Shown piece by piece: positions 7,860 through 16,792 of a DNA stretch of 64,000 bases. Source of the stretch: Bog-756 sp963828385 (GTDB lineage Bacteria > Actinomycetota > Acidimicrobiia > Acidimicrobiales > RAAP-2). Each line of letters opens with the position of its first letter. Within the stretch, counting starts at the first letter, position 1. The stretch lies in assembly GCA_963828385.1 (NCBI GenBank), contig CAWHEF010000002.1:1984001-2048000 (forward strand), read 5' to 3'. Under the pieces are notes generated by a model. That model was given only the letters and a program-made list of their open reading frames with translations, searched no databases and was not told the DNA's origin. The position numbers and the translations under genes were made by a program.

Positions 7860-9101
7860 TCAGCCCTCGCCGTACTTCTTGCGGATGAGCTCGACCCGGG
7901 CCTCGGACGCGTTGGCGTCGGCCCCCTTGTCGTCGAGCAGCGCCCGCCGGTCGGCCTCGGCGGCGGCTTCGGCGCCGGATTCGGCCGCGGCCAGTCGGGC
8001 CTCCACCCCTTCGGCCACCAGCCTCTCGGCCTCGGTCACCAGGGCATCGACCATCTCGTCCTCGGGCACGACCCGGACGATCTTCCCTTTGATGAAGAGA
8101 TGGCCGCGGCGCTTTCCTGCGGCGATGCCCAGGTCGGCACCTCGGGCCTCCCCCGGTCCATTGACCACGCACCCCATCACCGCCACCTGGATCGGCAGGT
8201 TGCGGCCCTCGAGGGCGCGTTGGGCGGATTCGGCCACGGCGATCACGTCGATCTCGGCCCGGCCACAGCTCGGGCAGGCGATGAGGTCGAGGCCGCGACG
8301 TTCTCGCAGGCCAAGGGTCTCGAGGAGCTGCCGCCCGGCACGGGCCTCCTCGACGGGATCGGCGGTCAGCGAGTACCGGATCGTGTCACCGATGCCTTCG
8401 GCGAGGAGGGTGGCGATTCCGGCCGTGCCCTTGAGGAGCCCGGCAGGGGGCGGTCCGGCCTCGGTCACACCCAGGTGGAGGGGATGGTCGAAGGTCTCCG
8501 ATGCCAGCCGGTAGGAGTCGACCATGAGCGGGACCGAAGAGGCCTTCACCGAGATCTTCACGTCCTCGAACCCGACTTCGGCGAAGTAGGCGAGCTCGAT
8601 GCGGGCCGACTCCACGAGCGCCTCGGGTGTGGCTCCGCCGTACTTCTCGAAGAGGGCCGGATGGAGCGAGCCTGCATTGACTCCGATGCGGATGGGCACG
8701 TGGCGGTCCCTCGCCTCGGCGGCGACCTGCTTGATCTCCGCCTCCTTTTTCAGATTGCCAGGGTTCAGACGTAGTCCCTGGACGCCGGCCTCCAAGGCGG
8801 CGAGGGCCATCTCGTGGTGGAAGTGGATGTCGGCGATGATCGGCACCGGTGCGCGGGGGACGATGCGGGCGAGCCCCTCGGCGGCCGCTTCCTCGTTGCA
8901 CGTGCACCGGACGAGATCGGCCCCTGCGGCAGCCAGGGCGTAGACCTGCGCCAGGGTGCCCTCGGCGTCGGCTGTCTTGGTCGTGGTCATCGATTGGACG
9001 GTCACCGGCGCACCACCGCCCACGGCCACGTCGCCCACGTGGATCTGGCGGGTCGGGCGCCGATCGTTCAGGGTCCAGCCCGTTCTTCCCATGCCGACCA
9101 T
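7860..9101 (-). CDS. ispG: 4-hydroxy-3-methylbut-2-en-1-yl diphosphate synthase (flavodoxin)
   Basis: IspG is the [4Fe-4S] enzyme of the MEP isoprenoid pathway that converts MEcPP to HMBPP. The 413-residue product has the TIM-barrel opening (RQIHVGDVAVGGGAPVTVQSM), the barrel motif ADIHFHHEMA and LRLNPGNL. The cluster cysteines sit in CPSCGR and in MGCVVNGPGE near the C-terminus. A charged Ala/Glu tail extends the last 60 residues. The next upstream genes, rseP and dxr, place two MEP-pathway enzymes within 4 kb. ATG 9101 is used; ATG 9092 is nearly as good. Confidence 0.96.
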   Translation of the reverse strand: MVGMGRTGWTLNDRRPTRQIHVGDVAVGGGAPVTVQSMTTTKTADAEGTLAQVYALAAAGADLVRCTCNEEAAAEGLARIVPRAPVPIIADIHFHHEMALAALEAGVQGLRLNPGNLKKEAEIKQVAAEARDRHVPIRIGVNAGSLHPALFEKYGGATPEALVESARIELAYFAEVGFEDVKISVKASSVPLMVDSYRLASETFDHPLHLGVTEAGPPPAGLLKGTAGIATLLAEGIGDTIRYSLTADPVEEARAGRQLLETLGLRERRGLDLIACPSCGRAEIDVIAVAESAQRALEGRNLPIQVAVMGCVVNGPGEARGADLGIAAGKRRGHLFIKGKIVRVVPEDEMVDALVTEAERLVAEGVEARLAAAESGAEAAAEADRRALLDDKGADANASEARVELIRKKYGEG

Positions 9102-9189
9102 GGTAGATCGGCCCGGGAACCAGGCTTCCGCGGAGGATGAGGGGCGAGCGTTGCCGGAGCCCTGGTGGGGCCGATGGGACCAGTGCGAC

Positions 9190-10551
9190 CTACCGGAACG
9201 GGTTGGCCATGGGATGGAGCACGTCGGTGACGAGCGCGGTGGCGAACAGCACCCCGATGAACAGGAGCATCAACCAGGTGAACGGCATCATCTTGGCCAC
9301 GTCGGCGTGGTAGGCCAGCCGCCGCCGACCGGTGCGGATCTTCTCGTAGACGGCGATCGCCACGTGTCCGCCGTCGAGCGGCAGCATCGGGAAGAGGTTG
9401 AACACGCCGAGGAACAGGTTGAGCGAGACCAGGATGGCCAGGAGGTCGCCCACTCCGGCCTGGGCGGCCTGGGTGGCGGTCCGGACCGCTCCGACCACCG
9501 ACTCGACCCTCGTCCCGTTGGCCGCCGCCTGGTTCGCCGCCTTGGCACTGCTGGCCTGGTGGAACCGGGCAGCGATGCTGCCCGGTGTGAACAGGTGGGC
9601 CACGCCGACCACCGAGGCCCAGCTGTAATGGACGAGCCCCGTGACGGCCGATCCCAGCGCCGGGAAGGCCGCCATCGTCTCGGTGGGCTCGCCGAGGCTC
9701 ACCCCGATGATCCCGAAGGGGGAAGTTCCCGACGGGGCGACGATCCCACGTTCGGTGGCGCGCCGCCCGTCGGCCGGGATCACGGTGAGGGTCACCGGGC
9801 GGCCGTCGCGCTCGACGACGACGGTCACGGGTTGGTTGGGGTGGGCGCTCACGGTGTCGGTCAGCGTGTTGACGTCGCCGCCCACCCGCTTCCCGTCGAC
9901 CGACACGACGATGTCGCCGGGCCGCACCCCGCCGACCTGGGCCGGCCCCGGAGCGCCAGACACGGCCTCGAGCCCCTGTATCTGCACCTCGTTGGGATTG
10001 CCCGTGCCGACGAAGGCGAGCAGCACCCAGAGCAGGACGAACGCCATGAGGAAGTGCATGGCCGATCCGGCGACCGCTACGAGCAGCCGGTACCGGAAGG
10101 GCTGCTGGCGGTAAGAGCGCGCCTCGTCCTCGGGGTCGACCTCTTCGAGGTTGGTCATGCCCGGGATCCGGACGTAGCCGCCGAGCGGCAGGGCCTTGAC
10201 CCCGTACTCGGTCTCGCCCCGGCGCATCGACCACAGGCGCGGACCGAAGCCCAGGAAGTACTCGGTGACCTTCATCCCCCCGGCCTTCGCCGCCAGCAGG
10301 TGCCCGAGCTCGTGCACCATGATGATCACCACGAGGGCCGCGATCACGACGAGAAGATCGGTCGCCCCTGTGGCAACGCCCAGCGCGATGACGGCGGCGA
10401 TCACGACAAGGAGCTCGATGGCCGAGCGGCGAGGGGACTCGACGCGGTCCGGCTCGGACGGTCCCCCGGCGTCGCCCCCGTGCCCGGGGAGGCCGGACGG
10501 CCCCCGCCCACCGGCGTCGCCGGACGCGGACGGTCGGTCGACCACCGTCAT
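9190..10551 (-). CDS. rseP: site-2 intramembrane metalloprotease (RseP/M50 family)
   Basis: Membrane zinc protease that cleaves transmembrane substrates such as anti-sigma factors. The 453-residue product has about 40 disordered residues, membrane segments at about 45-78, and the zinc motif HELGH at 80-84. A further membrane segment is near 165-185, followed by one PDZ domain (about 200-280, with GGVRPGDIVVSVDGKRV). The third zinc ligand lies in FNLFPMLPLDGG, and a last membrane helix ends the protein. The ATG at 10551 overlaps the dxr stop (ATGA), fixing the start. The longer upstream frame is a dxr shadow. The dxr-rseP-ispG order is common in actinobacteria. Substrates cannot be told from this sequence. 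Confidence 0.93.
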   Translation of the reverse strand: MTVVDRPSASGDAGGRGPSGLPGHGGDAGGPSEPDRVESPRRSAIELLVVIAAVIALGVATGATDLLVVIAALVVIIMVHELGHLLAAKAGGMKVTEYFLGFGPRLWSMRRGETEYGVKALPLGGYVRIPGMTNLEEVDPEDEARSYRQQPFRYRLLVAVAGSAMHFLMAFVLLWVLLAFVGTGNPNEVQIQGLEAVSGAPGPAQVGGVRPGDIVVSVDGKRVGGDVNTLTDTVSAHPNQPVTVVVERDGRPVTLTVIPADGRRATERGIVAPSGTSPFGIIGVSLGEPTETMAAFPALGSAVTGLVHYSWASVVGVAHLFTPGSIAARFHQASSAKAANQAAANGTRVESVVGAVRTATQAAQAGVGDLLAILVSLNLFLGVFNLFPMLPLDGGHVAIAVYEKIRTGRRRLAYHADVAKMMPFTWLMLLFIGVLFATALVTDVLHPMANPFR

Positions 10552-11792
10552 GTGCCCACCAGCGCCGACACCGCCTGAGAGGCGACCCGGCGGGCCCGAG
10601 CGTCGGCGTCTAGCACGTCGGCGATGGTGCGACCCGATGCCGGAACGGGCCCGGGCTCGTAGCGCTCGAGCGTGGACGCCACCACTCCGGCGATCGCCGT
10701 CCAGGCCACGCCCCCGCCCAAGAAGGCGGCGACGGCGACCTCGTTGGCGGCGCTCAGCCATGCAGGTGCCAGGTCGCCCAGCCGCCCGGCGTCATAGGCG
10801 AGCCCGAGACAGGGGAAAAGCGCCCGATCGGGCTCCTCGAAGTCGAGATTGGCGAGCGAGGTCCAGTCGAGGGCTCCGAAGGGGACCGGGGACCGCTCGG
10901 GATATCCCAGGGCGTACCCGATGGGCAGGCGCATGTCGGGCCGTGAGAGCTGGGCGATCGTCGCTCCGTCGACGAACTCGACCATCGAGTGGACGATGGA
11001 CTGCGGGTGGACGACGACGTCGATGTCATCGAAGTCGACACCGAACAGCTCGTGCGCTTCGATGACCTCCAGCCCCTTGTTCATCAGCGTCGACGAGTCG
11101 ACGGTGATCTTCGGCCCCATCGACCACGTGGGGTGGGCGAGCGCCCGTGCGACATCGACCTCGGCGAGCTCCTCCTTGGTCGATCCCCGGAACGGACCTC
11201 CCGAGGCGGTGAGCACGAGCCGGGCCACTTCGGCACCTGTCCCCGACCGCAGGCACTGGTGGATGGCACAGTGCTCCGAGTCGACGGGAAGGATCTCGGC
11301 TCCCGGGGTCGAGAGCGCCCGGCTGACCACGGGAGCACCGGCGATGAGTGACTCCTTGTTGGCGAGCGCCAACCGGCGGCCGGCTTCGAGGGCGGCCAGG
11401 GTGACGGGCAGCCCGGCGAACCCGACCACGCCGTTCACCACGACGTCTCCCATGGCGGCGATGGCGGCCAACCCCTCCCTACCCGTCACGAGGTCGATGC
11501 CCGGAGGCAATGAAGAAGAGAGTCTTCCAGCCGCCACCGGGTCGCCGACGACGACCACCTTCGGTCCGAGCCGCCTGGCCTGGTCGAGGAGAACGTCGAC
11601 CGATCGTTGGGCGCCGATGGCCACCACGTCGAACCGGCCCGGACAGGCCTCGATGACCTCGACGGCCTGGGTGCCGATGGAGCCGGTCGAGCCGACGAGA
11701 GTCACCTCGACCGGGCGATCTGGCAGCGGCGGCGTGCGGTCCGCGTGCCCTGCCCCCGCCCCTGGACGGGAGTCGACGCTCGAGGTGGCCAT
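10548..11792 (-). CDS. dxr: 1-deoxy-D-xylulose 5-phosphate reductoisomerase
   Basis: Dxr makes 2-C-methylerythritol 4-phosphate, the committed step of the MEP pathway, using NADPH and a divalent metal. The 414-residue product has the nucleotide-binding GSTGSIGTQAVEVI (about 32-45), the conserved LANKESLIAG, the metal-binding region LPVDSEHCAIHQCLR and the flexible-loop region LTASGGPFRG. The MGPKITVDSSTLMNKGLEVI segment and a helical C-terminal domain follow. ATG 11792 starts a 28-residue unconserved lead. It is coupled to rseP by ATGA and lies 20 bases after cdsA. Confidence 0.97.
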   Translation of the reverse strand: MATSSVDSRPGAGAGHADRTPPLPDRPVEVTLVGSTGSIGTQAVEVIEACPGRFDVVAIGAQRSVDVLLDQARRLGPKVVVVGDPVAAGRLSSSLPPGIDLVTGREGLAAIAAMGDVVVNGVVGFAGLPVTLAALEAGRRLALANKESLIAGAPVVSRALSTPGAEILPVDSEHCAIHQCLRSGTGAEVARLVLTASGGPFRGSTKEELAEVDVARALAHPTWSMGPKITVDSSTLMNKGLEVIEAHELFGVDFDDIDVVVHPQSIVHSMVEFVDGATIAQLSRPDMRLPIGYALGYPERSPVPFGALDWTSLANLDFEEPDRALFPCLGLAYDAGRLGDLAPAWLSAANEVAVAAFLGGGVAWTAIAGVVASTLERYEPGPVPASGRTIADVLDADARARRVASQAVSALVGT

Positions 11793-11812
11793 GGCTCTAG
11801 CCTGCCCGAACC

Positions 11813-14590
11813 TCAGGAGATGTTGAGCGCGCGCACCAGATAGTAGGTGGCAGGAAGCACGAAGAGCAGCGCATCGACCCGGTCGAGCACGCCGCCATGG
11901 CCGGGCAGGAGGCTGCCCATGTCCTTCAGCCGCAGGTCTCGCTTGAGCAATGACTCACACAGGTCACCGAGGGGTGCGACGACGGCGACCACCAGACCCA
12001 GGAGGGCGGCGTTGGAGGCGCTCCACGGGTGGATGGACCCGACAACGATCGCCGAGACGACGATCGAGACCACCGCTCCACCGAGCAGACCCTCCCACGT
12101 CTTGCCGGGGCTGATCGACGGAGCGAGGGGATGGTTGCCAAGCCACCTGCCGATGAGGAAGGCACCGACGTCATTGGCCACCGTGGCGATGACCGCCCCG
12201 AGGAGGAGCGCGATGCCGTTCCGGTTCGGGAAGGCGGACGGGGCCAGCAGCAACCCGGCGTAGGAGCCGAGCACCGACACCCAGCCGAACGTCAGGAAGG
12301 TGGCGGCCGCTCCTGCCACCGGCGACCCACGTTCGGCTCCGACCAGGTACCAGATGAAGGTGAACACGACGACGAGGGCGATGAGAAGCGGGAGGGCGCT
12401 CACACCCTTCGTGTAGGCACCCACGATCAGGACCACCGTGCCGACCAGACCGAGCAGGGTGGCCGGGTAGTACCCGGCCCGTCGGAGCACGCCGAAGCAC
12501 TCACCGGCGGCAACGGTCACCACCACGGCACTGAGGATCAGCGAGGGGACGGTGCCGAGCTTGAACGCCACCAGGGCGATGACCGCCACCGCAAGTCCCG
12601 TTCCCACCCGCACACCGGTCGAGCTAGGTGGTTTGCGAGCAGCTCGGGCCGAGGCCAGCACCGCACCGACTTCGGCCCTCCGGGCGTCAGGTGGACCGCC
12701 GCCCGCCTGGTCGGCGTCGCCCTCGTCGATGGCGGGCACGGATGACTCGGCGCTGCTCGCAGACGGTGCTCCGCTCCCTGCCGCCGTCGCGCCACCCACC
12801 GCCGGCTCGGCGACCGCGGCAGTCGGTCCGGCACCCGCCACGACCTGATCGGCGACCGCTGGACCCGGTGCGGTCGCTCCCACCGGGTCCTCGTCCTCGG
12901 CAGGAGGGCGCAGACCCAGCCACTGGATGAGGGAGAAGCGTCGTCCGGCGTGCTCGACCCCGGCGTCGCCGGCACCTGCACGATGGTGTCGGTGGCCGCC
13001 CTCCCGGTGGCCCCGACGGCCCCTCCGGTCCCTACGGTCACGCCGAGAGAGTCCCGCCTCGTCCGAGTCCTCGTCCGGCCTCGGAGGTGCGATCGAGTCG
13101 GCAGCCGGGCTGACAAGCGACTCGACAGCGTCGCCAGGGACCCCTTCTGGTGCCTCCCCGCTCAGCCCCTCGGGCCTGCTCGAACGCCCCGCCGTGCGGT
13201 CAGCGGCCGCCAGCCCTGCCAGTCCACCACGACGCCGGCCGGCACCCGGAACATCAGTGACCGACGCTCCAGGTGGCTCCGCCGCCAGCGGAGTGTCGAC
13301 GCCGGTATCGACGTCGTCCGGACGCTTGGCCCGCAGGCGCTGAGGTCGTAACCCGTTTCGCCGCGTCCGACCGACCCGGGGGATCCCCGACGGGCGTGGG
13401 CGCTCGGTGAACAGCGCCTCGTCGCTCGACGACTCGCCCGCGTCCGGGCCGGCGTCATCGGCCAGCAGGCCGCCTGACGGAACCGACTGACCGCCGGTCG
13501 ACCTCGGATCATGTGGAGCCGTCTCCGGATCGGTCGGGGACATCGGCCGAGCGCCCCTGTCCCCCTCGACGCCGCGCTCGACCTCGGGTCCCCCGGGCCG
13601 CCCCACGGCCTCGCCTCCGGTTCCGGCCTCCCGGGTTGAGGTCGACTCGACCGGTTCGGTCATCGGCCCTTCGGGAGCGACGTGATGCCGGGTGGGCTCC
13701 AGGTCGAACTCCCAGGGACGCCGGTCGGCATCCGTCCTGTCCGTTTCGTCGAGGGATCCGACCGCGACCTCCTCGCCGGCGAGCATCGCCGGTTCGAACT
13801 CCTCCTCGTGAGCCTCCCAGTCGGCATCTCCTTCTCGCCACATCGGCCCGGTGATGGTCGGGCTGGCGTTCTCCCCCCCGTCGTCCCGTGAAAGCACGGC
13901 AGGGACCTGTCCGGTCGGGGGCTCGGTCCAATGGGGAAGCTCCGTCGGTGTCGGGATGGCGGCCGGAACCGCCGTCTGGCCGGGAGCGACAGGATCGACG
14001 GTGTGGGTCGCGTCGGAGTTGCCGGGTTCACCTGTGAGCCGCACCGACGGAGCCCCGGCGTCAGTGTCGTCCTGCTCCTCGAGGAAGGCGTGACCGGTCG
14101 GGTCCGCAGCGGGGGACGACGGGGCCGCCGACTCCGCTTTTGCGACCCGGTCCTGCTCGCCCCGGACCGCACCAGTCGGCACCCGACGAGTCTCCTCGCC
14201 GACGTCGAACCAGGGAACGTCCACGCTCCGTGTGGGCTCCTCGGAGGGTCGAGCCTCCTCGCTCGGCCCTACGTCCCTGCGGCCGGCGAACTCGTCCCAG
14301 AGGGACTGCTCGGGGACCGGCTCGTGCGTCGCCGATCGGCTGCCCCCATGTCCGAGCGGCGCGCGCCGCTCGCCGGCCCACTCGTCTTCTCGTTCCTCGG
14401 CGGAGACAGCCGGGATCTCGACCGTGCTCTCCCCGGCCGGTTCGGCACCCACGATGCGCACACGATCACTGATCGGCCCGACCGGCTCGGGTCGCGACAC
14501 GTGGAATTCACTCCGGTTCGCGCCCTCCTCCGGCCAGTCGTCATCACGATCCTCAGGCCCGTGCTCGGGCCGATCTGGGACTTCGTCCAC
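11813..14590 (-). CDS. cdsA: phosphatidate cytidylyltransferase with very long disordered N-terminus
   Basis: CdsA makes CDP-diacylglycerol from phosphatidate and CTP, the branch point of phospholipid synthesis, in the membrane. Only the last 270 or so of 925 residues are the enzyme: multiple hydrophobic helices from about residue 650, PSISPGKTWEGLLGG, and the family signature ending GHGGVLDRVDALLF. The first 600 or so residues are acidic, Pro/Ser/Thr-rich and predicted disordered. They contain short islands that look constrained (DRVRIVGAEPAGE; LPHWTEPPTGQVPAVL; MWREGDADWEAHEEEFEPAM), an Arg/His-rich basic stretch and FSLIQWLGLRPP near the membrane. Usual CdsA length is about 270-300. The GTG at 14590 has AGAGG upstream and follows frr by 48 bases. 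A later start cannot be excluded. Confidence 0.9.
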   Translation of the reverse strand: MDEVPDRPEHGPEDRDDDWPEEGANRSEFHVSRPEPVGPISDRVRIVGAEPAGESTVEIPAVSAEEREDEWAGERRAPLGHGGSRSATHEPVPEQSLWDEFAGRRDVGPSEEARPSEEPTRSVDVPWFDVGEETRRVPTGAVRGEQDRVAKAESAAPSSPAADPTGHAFLEEQDDTDAGAPSVRLTGEPGNSDATHTVDPVAPGQTAVPAAIPTPTELPHWTEPPTGQVPAVLSRDDGGENASPTITGPMWREGDADWEAHEEEFEPAMLAGEEVAVGSLDETDRTDADRRPWEFDLEPTRHHVAPEGPMTEPVESTSTREAGTGGEAVGRPGGPEVERGVEGDRGARPMSPTDPETAPHDPRSTGGQSVPSGGLLADDAGPDAGESSSDEALFTERPRPSGIPRVGRTRRNGLRPQRLRAKRPDDVDTGVDTPLAAEPPGASVTDVPGAGRRRGGLAGLAAADRTAGRSSRPEGLSGEAPEGVPGDAVESLVSPAADSIAPPRPDEDSDEAGLSRRDRRDRRGRRGHREGGHRHHRAGAGDAGVEHAGRRFSLIQWLGLRPPAEDEDPVGATAPGPAVADQVVAGAGPTAAVAEPAVGGATAAGSGAPSASSAESSVPAIDEGDADQAGGGPPDARRAEVGAVLASARAARKPPSSTGVRVGTGLAVAVIALVAFKLGTVPSLILSAVVVTVAAGECFGVLRRAGYYPATLLGLVGTVVLIVGAYTKGVSALPLLIALVVVFTFIWYLVGAERGSPVAGAAATFLTFGWVSVLGSYAGLLLAPSAFPNRNGIALLLGAVIATVANDVGAFLIGRWLGNHPLAPSISPGKTWEGLLGGAVVSIVVSAIVVGSIHPWSASNAALLGLVVAVVAPLGDLCESLLKRDLRLKDMGSLLPGHGGVLDRVDALLFVLPATYYLVRALNIS

Positions 14591-14638
14591 GTCTGTCGTT
14601 TCCTCTCATCGCCCGGGAGTGCTGAGGCCCGTTGCGGA

Positions 14639-15209
14639 TCAGAGCTCGAGGAGCTCCTGCTCCTTGCGGGCAAGCAGCTTGTCGATGGCGGCCACATGAT
14701 CCTGCGTGACGTGCTCGAGCTCCTTTTCGACGCCCTTCAGCTCGTCGGTGGAGATGTCGCCATCCTTTTGCATGGTCTCGAGATCCTGCCGGGCCGAACG
14801 ACGCAAATTCGCGCACGCTGACCCGCCCTTCTTCGGCCTTGTGCCGAACGACCTTCACGAGCTCTTTGCGACGTTGCTCGGTGGGCACGGGGAAGGCGAG
14901 CCGGATGACCGAGCCGTCGTTCGACGGGGTGATGCCGAGCTCCGAGCTCTGGAGCGCCTTTTCAATCGCTGCCAGCGACCCCTTGTCGTACGGGGAGACG
15001 ACGAGCAGACGGGCCTCGGGCACGCTGAACCCGGCGATCTGACGGAGCTCCGTCTCCGCGCCGTAGTAGTCGACTTTCAAGTGCTCGACCAGGGACGGCG
15101 ACGCCCTGCCGGTTCGGATCGTCCCGAACTCGGCCTGCGTGTGGTCCACCGCCTTGGCCATATGGTCGCGTGCTTCAGCGACCACGAGCTCCGTCAGGTC
15201 GTCATCCAT
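14639..15209 (-). CDS. frr: ribosome recycling factor (frame broken at about 14810)
   Basis: RRF splits post-termination ribosomes with EF-G. Residues up to AEEGRVSVR are in one frame (with GRASPSLVEHLKVDYYG and LLVVSPYDKGSLAAIEKAL). The rest continues one frame over as NLRRSARQDLETMQKDGDIS and ends KEQELLEL-stop at 14639. Removing one base at about 14810 (the extra C on the plus strand in attcgcg) gives a normal 189-residue RRF. As written the ORF runs on into cdsA in the wrong frame. RRF is essential, so a real knockout is unlikely and a sequencing indel is favoured. ATG 15209 is the start matching the family; in-frame ATGs at 15245 and 15257 lie further upstream. Confidence 0.92.
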
Positions 15210-15270
15210 CGGCAACCCAGCGTAGTCACGGGGGTCTGGCGCCATCGGGACGTGCACACGACCTGGACGT

Positions 15271-15990
15271 TCATCGAACGAGGGTTCCGATGGCGTCTCC
15301 GGCCAGCGCCTTGGAGAGATTTCCCGGCTCCATGAGGTCGAAGACCCGGATCGGCAGCCCGTTGTCCATGCAGAACGTGATGGCGGTCAGGTCCATCACC
15401 CGGAGGTCCCTCGCCAGCACCTCCTTGAAGGAGATCTCGTCGTAACGGGTGGCACCGGGATCGAGCCTGGGGTCGGCGGAGTACACGCCGTCGACTCCCC
15501 CATGCGTGCCCTTGCAGAGGAGCCCGGCCTCGATCTCCGCTGCTCTGAGGGCGGAGGAGGTATCCGTGGTGAAGTACGGATTTCCCATTCCAGCGGCGAA
15601 GATGACGACCCGGCCCTTCTCCAGGTGGCGGATGGCCCGGCGACGGATGTAGGGCTCGGCGACCTCTGCCATGTGGACGGCCGAGAGCACGCGGGTCGGC
15701 TGGCCGTGATGCTCCAAGGCGTCCTGGAGCGCCAGAGCGTTGATCACAGTGGCCAGCATCCCCATGGCGTCGGACGTGGCGCGGTCCATGCCCGCTCCTG
15801 CGCCCGTCGTGCCCCTCCAGATGTTCCCGCCGCCGATCATGACGGCCAGCTCCAGATCGAGGCCGGCGCGGCTGACCGCGATCTCTTCCGCCAGGCGCTC
15901 GACTACCCCGGCGTCGATGGTTTCGTCCGAAGCAGACGAGGCAAGCGCTTCGCCGGACAGCTTCAGGACGATGCGCCTTCGGATATCCAT
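15271..15990 (-). CDS. pyrH: UMP kinase
   Basis: PyrH phosphorylates UMP to UDP with ATP in pyrimidine nucleotide synthesis. It is a hexameric amino-acid-kinase-family enzyme, not an NMP kinase of the P-loop type. The 239-residue product has RRIVLKLSGEAL at the N-terminus, GGGNIWRG (UMP/ATP region), MDRATSDAMGMLATVINALAL and the C-terminal GVDGVYSADPR and AITFCMDNGLPIRVFDL segments. Full length for the family. It sits between tsf and frr in the usual rpsB-tsf-pyrH-frr order, 7 bases after tsf. Confidence 0.97.
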   Translation of the reverse strand: MDIRRRIVLKLSGEALASSASDETIDAGVVERLAEEIAVSRAGLDLELAVMIGGGNIWRGTTGAGAGMDRATSDAMGMLATVINALALQDALEHHGQPTRVLSAVHMAEVAEPYIRRRAIRHLEKGRVVIFAAGMGNPYFTTDTSSALRAAEIEAGLLCKGTHGGVDGVYSADPRLDPGATRYDEISFKEVLARDLRVMDLTAITFCMDNGLPIRVFDLMEPGNLSKALAGDAIGTLVR

Positions 15991-15997
15991 GATCGCC

Positions 15998-16792
15998 TCA
16001 GTCGCCGACGACGACCTGTTCGAACCTGACCACCCGGGCCGGCCCGAGCAGCTTGGCGATGGTCTGCTTCTCGTCTCGCACGTACGCCTGGTCGAGGAGA
16101 ACCCGCTCCTTGAACCAACCGTTCAGGCGCCCATCGACGATCTTCCCCAAGGCGGCGTCAGGCTTGCCCTCGTTTCTGGCGATCCCCTCGACCGTCTCCC
16201 GTTCGGCGGCGACCTCGGCCTCGGGCACCTCCTCCCGGGTGATGTACTCAGGTCGTGCGAACGCAACGTGAGCGGCGATGTCGTGGGCAAGTTGGGCGGA
16301 GCCACCGTCGAGCGCGACCACCACGGCGTTCACTCCTCGACCGGCCTGGACGTGGAGATACGAGTCGACGACGCCGTCCTCAGGCGCCTCGACACGGACG
16401 ACCCGGCCCACCGAGATGTTCTCCTTGAGGGAGATCTTGAGATTGTCGATATCAGAGGTGCGCCCTTCGACTGCTTCAACACCCTCCTGGGCGACGATGT
16501 CGGCGAGTGACGTCACGAGGTCCACGAACTCCTCGGACTTGGCCACGAAGTCCGTCTCGGAACGGAGCTGCACGATCGAGGCGGCCTGGCCTGCGGTACC
16601 GACGGCCACGGCGCCCTCGGATGCGGCGCGACCTGCTCGCTTGGCGGAACTGGCCAGTCCCTGTTGGCGGAGCCATGTGACCGATCTGTCCATGTCGCCG
16701 TCGTTGGCCTCGAGGGCGCGCTTGGCGTCGAGCATGCCGACACCCGTGAGCTGCCGCAGCCTCTGCACGTCTTTGGCGGAGAAGTCCGGCAC
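15998..16792 (-). CDS. tsf: translation elongation factor Ts
   Basis: EF-Ts is the guanine-nucleotide exchange factor for EF-Tu. The 264-residue product opens with FSAKDVQRLRQLTGVGMLD (UBA-like domain) and carries the TDFVAKSEEF signature (here LRSETDFVAKSEEFVDLV) in the core. A dimerisation domain and a C-terminal FKERVLLDQAYVRDEKQTI segment follow. GTG 16792 is the start. Its first G is the last base of the rpsB TAG (TAGTG) and GAGGAGG lies upstream, so translation is probably coupled to rpsB. A much longer upstream frame is an rpsB shadow. Confidence 0.97.
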   Translation of the reverse strand: MPDFSAKDVQRLRQLTGVGMLDAKRALEANDGDMDRSVTWLRQQGLASSAKRAGRAASEGAVAVGTAGQAASIVQLRSETDFVAKSEEFVDLVTSLADIVAQEGVEAVEGRTSDIDNLKISLKENISVGRVVRVEAPEDGVVDSYLHVQAGRGVNAVVVALDGGSAQLAHDIAAHVAFARPEYITREEVPEAEVAAERETVEGIARNEGKPDAALGKIVDGRLNGWFKERVLLDQAYVRDEKQTIAKLLGPARVVRFEQVVVGD

